This document shows positions 20,127 through 30,942 of a DNA stretch of 64,000 nt, piece by piece. The DNA is from Irpex lacteus (lineage: Eukaryota > Basidiomycota > Agaricomycetes > Polyporales > Irpicaceae), in the NCBI GenBank assembly GCA_001986395.2, contig MQVO02000045.1, positions 62,001 to 126,000 on the forward strand, written 5' to 3'. Under the pieces are notes generated by a model, which did no database searches, was not told the DNA's origin, and saw nothing but the letters and a program-made list of their open reading frames with translations. The stretch's first letter is position 1, and each line of letters opens with the position of its first letter. The position numbers and the translations under genes were made by a program.

Positions 20127-22135
20127 ATGTCTGCTGCAACCGCTAGATTGAACGACGACTCCTCTGAGGATGAAGATGACAGGCTAACGCGCGAGTTAGC
20201 AAGCTTGGAGCTCGACGACGACCTCCCTGATTCTATCGACACCCCTGACCCCGAGACAGCCACGATCAAGGACTTTCAGAAAGTGAGATTTACTATCTAT
20301 TATTGCCGCACGCCCCGCTCATCTCAATCGTACTTACAACAGGCATGTAACGAGCTACAAATGCAGAATGCTGAGTTGCGCCGTCGAGTGCGCAGCTTAG
20401 TGATTGAAGTCGGGAAAATGGAAGCTGCCACTGGCAATAGCGGCGGAAAGAGCAAGAGGAAGAAGAGGGTGGAAATCCCACCAGAGTTCATACAGCACGG
20501 CGATGACATACACGCGGTAGGTCGCAAAGCTGTGTATGCGCTTCACCTCTGGATAGACCCCGCTTGGTTCGTGTACCGACGCATGCCCGACATCAACTAC
20601 AAAAACCCCATCGTCCGATGGGAGTCTCTGGCGTCGCAGCAAAAGTCGATGGCCGCTGAGACCTGGCAGTACATCAAGAACGAGTCTGAACAGACTGTTT
20701 TCGATCTCACTAGCCTGATGGGACGTCACAAATGGTTCGGGCAAGTAGTAAGTCGGATTCTTCACATGGCACGCGGGGCGTTCGAAGCACCTACTTACAA
20801 TCTTACAGATAAAGAAGGACGCACAGGACTCGAAGAGCAAGCTCTTGCTCAATATCAAGGACGCTATCCCCTTTGGCATACCCGCAGTTGCAGGCCCAGA
20901 CGCAGCTTCCCTCGTACGCTCAGCGGAAGCCAGGCGTAATCACCCTGTTCTCAAGGTCCTTCGTGGGCGATGCTTCGACCACTTTCCCCCCATCTATTAC
21001 CCTCACGGTACGGACACGACTCATCCGGACGCGAGTAAAGTTGTGTTCTATGTACCAGAGGTCGGATATGTAAGTGATTCTTCGTATAATATACTTGTGC
21101 TTTTTCTAACTACGGTCTGGTATCATACAGTATTTCAGAGCTGCTCTGTACGGAAGCTCCTCCATTGTCAGTGGCAAGCAGGACAGCCGTAGCAACGGTG
21201 TCATCTGGAAAGCTGAAGAGCTGGGGATCACGCCGAACAACCTCGCTATGATGTTCTGCTTTGTAAGTTTATCACATTCCTTAGCATATGTTCTACTCAC
21301 ACACGACTGATTATCACTTACAGATGCGTTTCCATGCTACTGGAGAGCCCGAGTTTGCTCAACGGGAGGGAAGCGCAAATCCAGAGAAGTACCTCGCCGG
21401 TGATCCCAAAGATGACAAGGTGGACTGGGAGATGGAACACAGCCGCCTATTCCGACTCTTCGACGAGCATTGGCATGAGGACGGCACTCAGCAAATCGTC
21501 GCAGCAATCGGACGGGTCGCCTTCCATGGTGCTAGCGCGGCAACCGTTGCACAATCTCTCAACGTCGCCGGAGCTTCATTGGCGGTCTCTCAGCGTAACT
21601 TGCAGGCAGTTGCGACTTTCGGCGCTGCTATTCCGAGTGACCTTCGTAAGTACATGATCAACAATCTATTAATTCGTAGCTGACATTGTTGTTAGTACAG
21701 CGGCAATCACAGACTTCTACACCCCCCCTGCCTTCCATGGTCCGGGATGCCGTCGTCCATGGCCAGCCTCTGCAAGCACCTGAGGCCGGGCCTTCCCGCT
21801 CCACCAATCGTTCACCAAGTCCCCCATTGTCGGAACCCCCTGTCAGCCCCACTCCCTCCGTCAGGCCCACGCCAGTTGCCAGGCCCGCGCCCGCTGCCAC
21901 ACAGCATTCCAGACCCTCTTCTTCCGCTAGGACCGCATCCCCTGCTATCACCCCGTCTACTGAACCCGACATCGAACTACCTGCTGCCGGACAGAAGCCC
22001 AAGCGCTCTGCTCGCAGCACTACGAAGACTAAAGGGAAAGGGAGGGCAAGCGGGAATGTAGATGGTGCTGAAGAGCAGGAGGAGAATCCTGCACCTGTTC
22101 TTGCGCCCCGTTCCACTCGCCCCCGTCGTAATTAG
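20127..22135 (+). CDS. Transposon companion protein, unrecognised family
   Basis: Second gene of the Plavaka-type element. It starts MSAATARLNDDSSEDEDDRL. An acidic N-terminus is followed by a predicted coiled coil (ACNELQMQNAELRRRVRSL, formed by splicing out an intron that ends near 20342), a basic patch (KSKRKKR), a conserved-looking globular region (VYALHLWIDPAWF, PDINYKNPIVRWESLASQQK, HHPVLKVLRG-like HPVLKVLRG, PPIYYPHGTDTTHPD), and SNGVIWKAEELGITPNNLAM with RFHATGEPEF. The last 130 residues are Pro/Ser-rich with basic patches (KPKRSARSTTKTKGKGRAS, RSTRPRRN). Introns by signals lie at about 20283-20342, 20749-20810, 21070-21130, 21262-21323 and 21645-21699. The protein could be a DNA-binding or targeting partner of the transposase, by analogy with two-gene CACTA elements; that is inference. 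The frame is intact throughout. Confidence 0.7.
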
Positions 22136-22307
22136 TTGTTCGTGATAAATAGCACTACAATGTACTTTTTGAATGCATACTTTCAGTGGTTTTTATGCGG
22201 GACGTGTGAGCATATTGAATTAGATATGTTCGAGTATTGTATATAGCAGCCTCCGGATGCAATAAGGATTGGTATATCCTTATAGACGTTATATATACTA
22301 CGTCGGC

Positions 22308-22395
22308 ACTATAGTCAAGGTGTCTTAAGCGTAAGTAACGCGCGCTAAGGTAAGCTTACACTAGTGAGTGCGCGGGTTCGAATCCGCGAGGAGGG
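22308..22395 (+). repeat. tRNA-like segment (SINE-like head or tRNA relic)
   Basis: A perfect B-box/T-arm (CGCGG GTTCGAAT CCGCG) lies at about 22367-22384, with a plausible A-box (TAGTCAAGGTGTCTTAAGC) about 55 bases upstream, the spacing of a long-variable-arm tRNA such as Leu or Ser. The acceptor stem does not pair and no good anticodon arm is visible, so this is not a working tRNA gene. It could be the RNA polymerase III head of a SINE or a chance T-arm. Confidence 0.35.
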
Positions 22396-22460
22396 TGGTA
22401 TTAATAAATCCCAATAATAGTAGATAGACCCAGTAAGCATGAGTACTAAGGATAACAACA

Positions 22461-22640
22461 GTAAGTGATGATAATAAGTAAGTAACAATCATAAGTAAGT
22501 AACAATGAGATGAAAGATAATAAGTAAGTAACAATAACAACAATCACAAGTAAGTAACAATGAGATGTAATATACAATAGAACATAGTAGAGTATAGACA
22601 AGTAACAAATAAACGGTATACAATGATAAGTAACACGCAG
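22461..22640 (+). repeat. Minisatellite of AAGTAAGTAACAAT units
   Basis: Four clear units containing AAGTAAGTAACAAT (starting near 22475, 22492, 22520 and 22547), in a pairwise higher-order pattern ending ATGAGATG, followed by decayed units (AAGTAACAAATAAA, ATAAGTAACACG). It lies directly downstream of the tRNA-like segment, as the tail of a SINE might. Confidence 0.65.
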
Positions 22641-23551
22641 TAGTACGATCTGAACTACTATATGGTCGCGGTCGCGAGCGATCCCGATAATATCTAGGGA
22701 TCAGGAGTCTTCGAGATAAGATAAATCCCTCCTGAGGGTTCCTGATGATCAGCGCTCTTCGGAGGTGGGTCGGCCATCGGGGTGCCTCAGGACGATCAGA
22801 GTGATGCAGCGGGATGCCTCGGTAGATAAGCTCGTGAAATAAGGATCAAATCGTTGGTATCGACATGCATCGCCATGTCAATTGTGCCTCGGGCCCTGCC
22901 GATGCTTCCTTAAGCCTCCGTAGGCGCTAATCTTTTTTCCGACACAGCGCAGAACCCGCTTCATTCGGGGCGCCCTTGGAATTCTGTGCAGTGTTCGCGC
23001 TCGATGTGATATGTTATCGCGCAATGGTAAGTGACCAATAGGTCTCACGAAGGCGTCGAGGGTTTTCGGATGAATTACAGAACAGAATGAAAGTACTTAT
23101 GATCTCGCAATGCACTTGAGCGTTGAGCACGATAACCAACCGCACTCTCGAAAACTTGAAGACATCCATAAGTATTTACTTATAATTATCTCCATCGCGC
23201 TAGGCTGTTTGCAACGCTTCTTGCGCTCGCCAAATACACGCACGCCATGATGCATGAAGCCTGTCATGACCTGTCAGTTTATGACGCACGATCGCATCTT
23301 AGAAGCACTGTGGCGTGAGCCTTCACATTCACACAAGATTGGCGATGATGACCAGTAATGAGAGGGCCAAGAGGGGAGGCAAGGTGAAGATGCATGAAGG
23401 ATGCTGATTCGATAGAGGCGGAGGCTTCCTATACTAACCCAGACTTCCAGCCACCTTACTATCTTCGTATCCCGCAGAAATCCAGACCTCATGCGATCTC
23501 GCTTACGCAGTTCATTTCCGGTTCGCTACGCCTATATGGATAGCTGAATGT

Positions 23552-26044
23552 TCAACCCCATTGGGTACCGTTCTTATCTGTGCACTGATCCAAAGTGCTG
23601 CACGGCGGGCTAATCCCAGCAGGTTCGTCTCCTGCGTCTTTGAGAAGAAGCGCGACTACACCATGAGGTGGGACGGCGGTCGCTGTGAAGTTCCTTATGG
23701 CGGTTCCGTTATCGGTGTGAGTCCACAGATCCTAATATCCACATCGTTGAGTTGATTGTAAATACGTGGAAAGTGGTAGACACGTACTCTAACGGAATAC
23801 TGACGCCCGGCACGGATCCATGGGGACTCAACGAGCCTGAATGTCAAGTCGGCCGGTTCGTCGAGGGTGTTGATCTACAATAGGCGCAGTGGTCAAGGCG
23901 TGACCAGTTGGAAGCGAAGTATATAGTGGCGTACCAGCATGAAGACAGTCCCATTCTGACTCTTTCCACTCCAATACTGAGCAGGGTGGGTCTTGTTGTA
24001 CGTCCAATCAGGCTTTAACACCCGAGTTTCGAACCACATTTATATCAAGTCAGCTTGGTGAACACAAGAGAGCCACGAGACTTACGTTGGTTCCCCAGCG
24101 GAAAGGAGAGATGCTAGTACCCTCTACGCTGTCCTGGTTGATTGCAAGGATCTCATGGTTCGTGAGGATGCTCAATGCTTCTGGGGTAATCGCAGATAGC
24201 TGAATGCGAGTGATATGAATTATGGTGAGTAAAATGAGGGGAAATGTCGCGAACGCTCACATTGGTTCCGATGAGCAATGGAGATTTCATGAGAGCCCAG
24301 GCGGTGAAGTGAGTCTTGGACTCGTCGTATGTCAGGTTCCCGTTTCCACTAGGCCAGAGTAATTGAGTCTGATCACTATCTCAGCTTGACTCGGATTAGG
24401 ACTACTCACACTTCGAGCTATAGATCCATCTGTTAGACTCAACAGCATCACGCAAGTGGCTGACGTACTATGTCCATATCGTTCCTCCCGTTGAAGTCCG
24501 TTCCGTAAGTGATGAACGAGTTGCTGTAAAAACGTCGCCCTGTTTGGTGGATACGGGCGTGACTGATGGATGGACTTACTAATTGATGAGGTTGGCAATG
24601 GAAGCCCAGTTCGCTTCGATGTCTCCTGTTGTCTAGATTGGTAAAAGGAAGTCAACACTACCATAGGCCTTCAGTATGAGGCACTTTCACTTACCCTCCA
24701 GCTCTGTGCCATCGTCTTGCCCCACCTGCATTTGTTCACAACGTCATTTGCCGCATCTCTGTTATGACCGCATGCATGCCACTTACAACCAGACTTGATT
24801 CTGCGATACGAGTCCTCGTCAGTTTGTGTGTTCGCACTTGGCTCGTCACTCAACTCACCCAACCCCACTCGCAGAGAGAGAATACTACGGGTGGTTTACC
24901 CGTCTTCTTGGCCAATTTGGCAATGGCGTCGGCCATCCTCTGATACTCTAAGAACCTTCAGCGATGTAGACTTGATTGAGTTATGGAGTCTACATACTTC
25001 CGATGACTCCTTCCTTGACAATGTCATCATATGGGACTGGCAGTAGAGTGCGTCAGGTACGCTTCGTGATAAACGTCGCGAATTAGGCTTACTGTTGCAA
25101 TTGTCATATCTGGATGAAGGAGGCGTATTGTGAATGCAACGAACGATAATATCCTAAAGTTGACTCACTTCAAGTAATCGAAACCCCAGTCAGAATGGAA
25201 GGTTTTGATGTCTCGCTCTTCGTTTTGGAAGGAGCCTGGATACCCAGCGCAGGTGAACCATCCAGAGTCACTGTACTGATAAACTCATAAGCACCCGAGG
25301 TCGCAAAATATACAAAATCCACCTTACAATGCCTGTTTTGCTGCGAGTAGTCATTAAGTACGATAAGTTACGCTAATTATCACTTGTACTGATGCCACTC
25401 ACAACCCCATTTCATGAAGTTGATCGGTAAGGTTCTTCATACCGCTCTTGAACCTAACGTGATCTAGCATTCGAGGTGATAAGCTTTCTGAACCAATGCA
25501 ACACTGGGGCACCGAATCTCACCTGCGACGATGAAGCCATCTGCACTCCGATTCTTCTCTGCGTAGCAGTCATCGAGATTGACATAGTTGTACCCTGCGG
25601 CCTGCATCATATGCATGAGCTGCCTGTCCTTTGTAACATCCCTGAAACCTAGAGTACTCTCATACCTGAAGGCCTAGAGACTTCATGAGTTTACCGGTCG
25701 TGAGGATGAGCTCCTCGTCGATATTGCACTACCAGATATCAGTATCTGACATATACGCAATAGTACACTAAGACACGGACTTACCGCATATGCATTCCAA
25801 GCTGTAGCCGGTCTCCGTGAGTCCTTCAACGGGAAAGTATGAATGACGAAGACATACTGTTATAGCCCAACACTGAATAAGCAGTAGGCCCCGTCAATAC
25901 ATGCACGGACGATCATTGAAATGACGTAAACGTACCTGGTAAACGTGCAACACTGCTTTGCGCGGCTGCTTCGGTGGCGGGAACGGCTGCAAGAGCTACG
26001 GTTAGCACATGCACAGACAGCCACAGGGCATTAAGGTACGCCAT
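23552..26044 (-). CDS. Secreted alpha-galactosidase, glycoside hydrolase family 27
   Basis: Hydrolyses terminal alpha-1,6-linked galactose from galacto-oligosaccharides or galactomannan outside the cell. The start at 26044 gives a signal peptide ([20 protein letters not shown]); an upstream in-frame ATG is less likely because it precedes the TATA box. Blocks in order: [45 protein letters not shown] joined to YDNC (nucleophile Asp), [26 protein letters not shown] (acid/base Asp), [60 protein letters not shown], then the beta domain with [29 protein letters not shown] and [15 protein letters not shown]. The C-terminal tail ([16 protein letters not shown]) is short. About a dozen small GT-AG introns are needed and every family block is recoverable, so the gene looks intact. 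Confidence 0.85.
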
Positions 26045-26090
26045 TCTCGGGACCAGAACTACAGCTGCGAATTTGTGGATTGTATCCCCG

Positions 26091-26098
26091 TACTTATA
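26091..26098 (-). promoter_or_regulatory. TATA box of alpha-galactosidase gene
   Basis: TATAAGTA on the minus strand lies 47 bases before the ATG at 26044. Confidence 0.5.
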
Positions 26099-26549
26099 CC
26101 CAGTTTGCAGCATATCACCGGACCTTTCTTCGGCAATATTGCAGCGGATTCGAGGTCATAACGCACCCCACTGACTCGTGATACAGAAGCAAAGCCCTGA
26201 TATCATCGGCACCTTGTCCAAGCATCACATGCGTAGAGCATGACTTTACATATAGGTCCAGGGACTCACCCTGATATATCTGAGGGTTCGCGACGGCCAC
26301 GGGGCCGAGAACCCACTGGCTGAGTGTAGATAGAAGCATCAACTTGGATCCAGAGAGTTTGGAGAGACTTTGGGTGCGGACCGTCTGAGTGGTTGGGGAG
26401 AAAGGGGGATTGCTCGGATAAAGCTCTTATATTAGCATCAGGGGCGGCAGGGCGACGGCGAACAGTGACCTCTATGACCTCATGGCTACGGCCCGTCATA
26501 TAGAGCGTCAAGTGAACTTGGGTAGACGGCTCACATTCCTTTGAAGTCA

Positions 26550-26702
26550 CCTTGCGAGAGTTTGTCGGGTTGTAGATTGGAATCATGCTTGTGGACCAAA
26601 ACAGAGATGTACAACACCGTGTTGAGCATTATGATGCTAAATAGTAGTAACAGATACAGGAAGAGTGCGTTATAGAACAACGTCTGCAGAGAACAAAAGG
26701 TC
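26550..26702 (-). pseudogene. Possible remnant of a membrane-protein gene
   Basis: After a good acceptor (CTGAC branch, TTCTCTGCAG), an open frame reads TLFYNALFLYLLLLFSIIML, then NTVLYISVLVHKHDSNLQP and a stop after KGM. One strong transmembrane segment resembles the last helix and tail of Agaricomycete multi-helix proteins, but no upstream exons can be traced because the F-box gene starts its 3' end at 26776. Treat it as a fragment. Confidence 0.25.
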
Positions 26703-26775
26703 AGCATGAAGTCGTAAAGTCAGGATACGAATATATGAAAGCCACCTATTATCAATGTCCATAACCAGGCTAAGT

Positions 26776-28677
26776 TTACCACAGGAACATTCCCCCCTCC
26801 TCATCTTCGTCTTCTGAATCCATCAATCCGTCGTCCCACATCCCACCCAAGTGGAACGGAAGGTTCCCAAACATCCCGATCGGTTCGTCATACCCCTCGA
26901 GGAAATGCTCAACCCCGTCATCATCGTCCTCATACTCGTCCCAATCCCTCTCCGTAAAGTCCAATTTCCCGACGTACTTCTTCAACCCGTCCACATCCTC
27001 TTGAACCAAGCGACCACAGCAACGGATGATCAGAGTCTTCAACCCAAGGCTCGCCTTCTTCCGTGCAATGAGAGACTTCTTCAAACGGGCAAGGAAAGCG
27101 TCCGTGTCTCCCTCAAAGTTCGCCACTTTCAGCACCTCCAGATGTGGCAGGCAGTACTGCTTCTTCCTCCTCGGCCTTTTCCCATTCACCGACGCAGGCT
27201 CCTGCTCGCACGGAATACGGTAATCGAGTATTTGGTGCAAGTGGTCTTTGCCCAGCTCTCCCAGTCCAAGCTCGCGCAGCTCCGGCAGCTGCTCGACCAC
27301 TCGTTGCCATTCAGCCTTATCCGAGCGCCCCACACCCGACTCGCCGAGGAGCAGAAGGGACTCGAGGCTTGCGGTGGGTACGGCGCGGAAGAGGGTGAAC
27401 GGTGACACGGTAGAAGGGTAGCGTAGGGTGATGTCGATAAATGGTTCAGGAAGTGCCTTGGGCCTCATGAGCATCTCATGGAGATCATGGAACGTCGGCC
27501 AAGCCCGCATTTGTAGGGTGCGCGAGTAGTTGCTATAACGCACATCGATAGAGCGGACGACAGGGAATCGTGCACCACCATCGTCGTTATCGTGGCTTGT
27601 ACGCTCCGCCCATTCTCGTATAGTCTCCACGAGAACGTTAAGCTCGGCGCGGCCGTCATTGTGGGCGTCGATAATCATGGAGGTGTTGCTAGGGATCGAT
27701 ACACGCTGTAAGAACGTCCGACACGCTGTTACCGTCGCATGGAGACGCAGACTGCGGAGGTTGGGGAGCTCGACGATGTTAGTGGGAGGATGATTAACGG
27801 GTGGAGTGGGCAGGCAAGACCTGAGACTGAGGGATTCTAGAAGCGGGAGGGTACCAAGGATCTGCATTATCTCCTCGATGTCGTTGAGACCATAAGAATG
27901 GGCTTGAAGAGAGTGCAATGTTAGGTGCTTGAGGGTTGTTTTCAACAGCTTGCTTCTCCATGGAATCTGATACGAGTAGAGCTCCAGTCGTTCGAGCGAG
28001 GGCAGGTCGCAGGTCGCGAAATGATCCTGAAGCTGGAGAGTACCAAGACTGAGTACATCATGCAGGTCTGCTGTCTGCAGCACGAGCTCTCTCAGCTTAT
28101 GTGCATCGGAAGTATAGCCGGACTGAACAAGTCGCGGCGGCATCCTCGCATCGAAGCTCACGATCCGCGGAAGCTCGCGCATGACTATCTCCAACCCCTC
28201 CCCACGCAGCCCATTCACCTTATCCGCCTTGATAGCCAACGGGGCCTGCTTCGAGCGCAAGATCATTTCCTTGAGACACTCCGTCCTCCCGGTGATCCAG
28301 ATAGTACTCCAAAGTTGCGGCGCCCTGAGAGCGACCTCCCGCCAGTGGTGGCAGACATGGGTGACTTTGAGCCACGCATACGGGAATGTTGTTGTACGCA
28401 TAGCGGGTAGGCCTAAGCAGCTGAAATTGCGATCCGTTGGTGGAGAGCTGTGCGCGAGATATAGGAAGACCTCTGCGAGAAGCTCGGGAGGAAGTATGCA
28501 GGTTGGTGCGAGACTGTTCAGTCTGTGCTTCATGTCGAGGGCGGCTTGAAGGTGTCCGTCTATTCCATCTTTTAACTCCTTGGCCAGTCGTGCTCTATCA
28601 CCCGACGTCAATGCCAAGATCGACCTGGACGAATGTTAGCCGTGGTTTGAGCGCATGATATCTGCAACGTACTGCAT
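26776..28677 (-). CDS. F-box protein, family B copy 1, with 5-base first exon
   Basis: Predicted 617-residue F-box protein. The long frame has no usable ATG near its beginning; splicing the 5-base exon ATGCA (28673-28677) over a 48-base intron (28625-28672) gives MQSILALTSGDRARLAKEL. The F-box core is CILPPELLAEVFLYLAH (about residues 42-58), followed by YAWLKVTHVCHHWREVALRA and a leucine-rich region (PLLESLSLRSCLP, PNLRSLRLHATV, LPELRELGLGELGKD). The tail is acidic (DEYEDDDDG, then DSEDEDEEGGMFLW). It is a tandem paralogue of the gene at 29032-30942 on the same strand. An SCF substrate-receptor role is inferred from the family; the substrate is unknown. Confidence 0.85.
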
Positions 28678-29031
28678 TCCGTTCTCGCTTATTGCTGCAG
28701 TCGATGATATTTATTGGAGCTACAGACGTCCAAACAATGTAGTGAAGTTTGTGAAAGTGTATAGTGCGTTGCGTATTCTGCGCAGCGTCGTGGTGGTGGT
28801 GGTGGTAGGAGGTGGAGGTGGAGGTGAGGGCGGAGGCGAACAAAACACATAATCGCCGGCGGCTGCGAGCGCTCATGGTACCGAATATACCTGCAAGATA
28901 AACTCGAAAACCTTTGAACTCATCATGCCTCTCTTCTCATTACTAACTATAAGCATTATAATCAACAATAGTTCACGCCCGGAGTACCTAGGCCATTCCG
29001 CCATCTTCAGCGTCCATAGCTTCACAAACTT
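28678..29031. other. Gap between family B F-box genes
   Basis: Contains a GGT/GGA-rich microsatellite-like run (GTGGTGGTGGTGGTGGTAGG and on, about 28790-28840) that lies in the promoter of the family B copy 1 gene. No gene. Confidence 0.6.
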
Positions 29032-30942
29032 CTACCACGGAAACATCCCCTCTTCATCCTCATCGTCGTCCGACATGAAATCCTCGTCCCACATCCCACC
29101 GAAGGGGAATGGAAACGGCCCTTCATACTCATCACTGAAGTACGAGTCCCGATCTTCGTCTTCCGAGTCATATTCCGAGTCGTAGTACCCCGGTCGCTCG
29201 GTAACCTCTAAGCTCTCGACGTGCTTCTTCAACTTGTCCACGATGTCCTCCTGTTCGATATAGCCATAGCGGGCCCGAATAACGAGGGTTTTCAATCCAC
29301 TTTTTGCTTTCTTCCGTGCGGCGAGCGACTTCTCCAGACGTCCGAGAAAAGTCTCCGTTTCACCCGTCAGGGTTACATCCAGCCTTTCCAAATGTGGTAC
29401 ACAGGCCTGTTTCTTCTTCCTCGGCTTCTTCCCACTCTTCGTAGATACCTCTTGTTCGCATGGTACACGATGGTCGAGTATTTGATGTACATTATCTTTA
29501 GCGAACCCTCCGAGCCCTAGCTCGCGTAACTCGGGCAACCGCTCGAATATCTGCTGCCACTCAGCCTTGTCCAAGCTGTGAGGGATTTGTTCGCCAAGAA
29601 GCAGGAGGGACTCGACTCCTGAGTGTAGTACATCGCGAAGGATGTTGAACAGCGACAGAGTGAGGCTATAATGATTTAGGACGATGTCGAGGAAGGGTTC
29701 AGGAAGAGTCTCGGGTCTCGTGCGCATCTCTTGGAGACTATGAACTGTGGGCCAAGCCCGCAGTTGCAGAGTGTAGTCTTCGGAGTCATACCCTAGATAA
29801 ATGGATCGAAGGACGGGAAATTGGGTGCCTTCACTGTCGTTGTCATCAGCTGCCCTTTGACGGTCGCGGTTCCTGAGCAGAATCCCCAGAAGATCTTCAA
29901 ATTCATTGGAGCGGTCGCTCTCGGAACTGAGGGACATTGAAGTGTTCCCAGGGAATGATATACGCTGCAAGAATGCCTTGCACGTTGACGTTTCAGCGAC
30001 AAGGCGCAGCTTGCGCAGATGCGGAAGGTCAACGATGGGCGCGGCGTGGTCGTGAGCGTTGGCTTGTGAAGGTGGGAGGCAAGATAGAAGGCTGAGAGTT
30101 TCTAGCAACGGAAGAGTCTCAAGAATCTGTAAGATTCCCGCCAAGCTGTTATAAGTATGGCGGTGAAACTGGCATAATGTGAGGTGCTTGAGAGTCGGTG
30201 TAAGCAGCTTGCTCTTCCACGGGATCTCGTTCGAGTAAAGCTCGAACCGTTCGAGCAATGGGAGGTCGCAATCCGCAAAGTGGTCCTGGAGCCGAATGAG
30301 ACCAAGATGGGCAACTGGCATTCCGTGTGTGTCAGATGTTCGTAGAACGAGTTCCTTCAATTTCTTCGCGTCGTGATCGTAATCATTCTGTAGGATAGGA
30401 GGTGGCATCATTGCGTTGAAGCTCACGACGCGCGGAAGCTCGCGCATGATAAGACCAAGCATCTCCTTCCGGTGAAGGCCCCTGTGCGATTCGATGGTCA
30501 GCAGGGCCTTCTTTGAGCGGGAAATAAACTCCTGGAGACACTCAATGCCTCCCACGGTCCAGATAGTGCTCCAAAGTTGCGGGGCGCTGAGCGCAACCTC
30601 CCGCCAGTGATGACAGACGTGGGTGACTTTGAGCCAAGCATACGGAGGCCCTGACATTGCGGAAGTATCCTGGGGTATCGAGAACGGGCTTGAACGTCGG
30701 GTTGTAGATGGAGTGCTATGAGCAAGGTATAAGAAGACCTCTGCGAGCAGCTCAGGAGGAAGTACGGCAGTCGGCGCGAGACTGTTCAGTCTGTGCTTCA
30801 TATCGAGGACGGCCTGAAGGTGTCCAGTGATACCATCTTCTAACTCTTTGGCGAGTCGTGCTTTATCAGCCGACGTTAACCTAATGGCCGACCTGGACGA
30901 ACGTTAGTGGAAGTCTCATTTGACAATTGCGACATACTGCAT
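29032..30942 (-). CDS. F-box protein, family B copy 2, with 5-base first exon
   Basis: Predicted 621-residue paralogue of the gene at 26776-28677. The first exon is ATGCA (30938-30942), followed by a 45-base intron (30893-30937), giving MQSAIRLTSADKARLAKELE. An ATG inside the frame (30801, MKHRLNSLAPT) would lose a conserved N-terminal stretch. The F-box core is AVLPPELLAEVFLYLAH, with YAWLKVTHVCHHWREVALSA following. The C-terminal half has leucine-rich blocks and an acidic tail ending DDDEDEEGMFPW, the same GMF-x-W ending as its neighbour. The gene is intact. Confidence 0.85.

Larger units (their letters stand above)
14924..22887 (+). mobile_element. Plavaka-type (CACTA-like) DNA transposon carrying two genes
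   Basis: A transposase gene (15330-19218) and a same-strand companion gene (20127-22135), each with its own TATA box, lie between non-coding flanks that share short words. ATCCCGATA occurs at 14951 and 22681, GCGGGATGC at 15031 and 22809, and GAGATAAGATA at 15051 and 22713, the pattern expected of subterminal transposase-binding sites. The tentative ends are the inverted 9-mers GCACAATTG (14924-14932) and CAATTGTGC (22879-22887). I could not find a convincing target-site duplication or a classic CACTA terminus, so the boundaries are provisional while the internal identification is firm. One apparent frameshift in the transposase makes current activity doubtful. Confidence 0.6.
22136..23551. 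other. 3' flank of transposon and intergenic region
   Basis: Holds the tRNA-like segment and the minisatellite listed separately, then a palindrome-rich stretch (22660-22900) with words shared with the 5' flank. From about 22900 to 23550 I see no gene or repeat. The 3' end of the alpha-galactosidase transcript must fall just left of 23552. Confidence 0.5.
26045..26775. other. Intergenic region with a possible membrane-protein remnant
   Basis: Contains the promoter of the alpha-galactosidase gene and, at about 26550-26702 on the minus strand, an unexplained hydrophobic open segment listed separately. Otherwise nothing is recognised. Confidence 0.4.

Noticed and set aside
15139..22322. CACTATAG-like words near 15135 and 22316 as CACTA terminal repeats
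   Set aside because: They face the wrong way for element ends (TAGTG on the left, CACTA on the right), and the core is palindromic, so the match is weak.
22308..22395. Functional tRNA gene
   Set aside because: Only the T-arm is convincing; acceptor and anticodon arms do not fold.
22461..22640. CRISPR-like spacing of short repeats
   Set aside because: Units are AT-rich simple sequence without unique spacers, in a fungal nuclear context; this is a minisatellite.
28617..28617. Non-ATG (TTG) start for the family B copy 1 F-box gene
   Set aside because: Splicing the 5-base ATGCA exon gives a normal ATG start and matches the structure of its neighbour.
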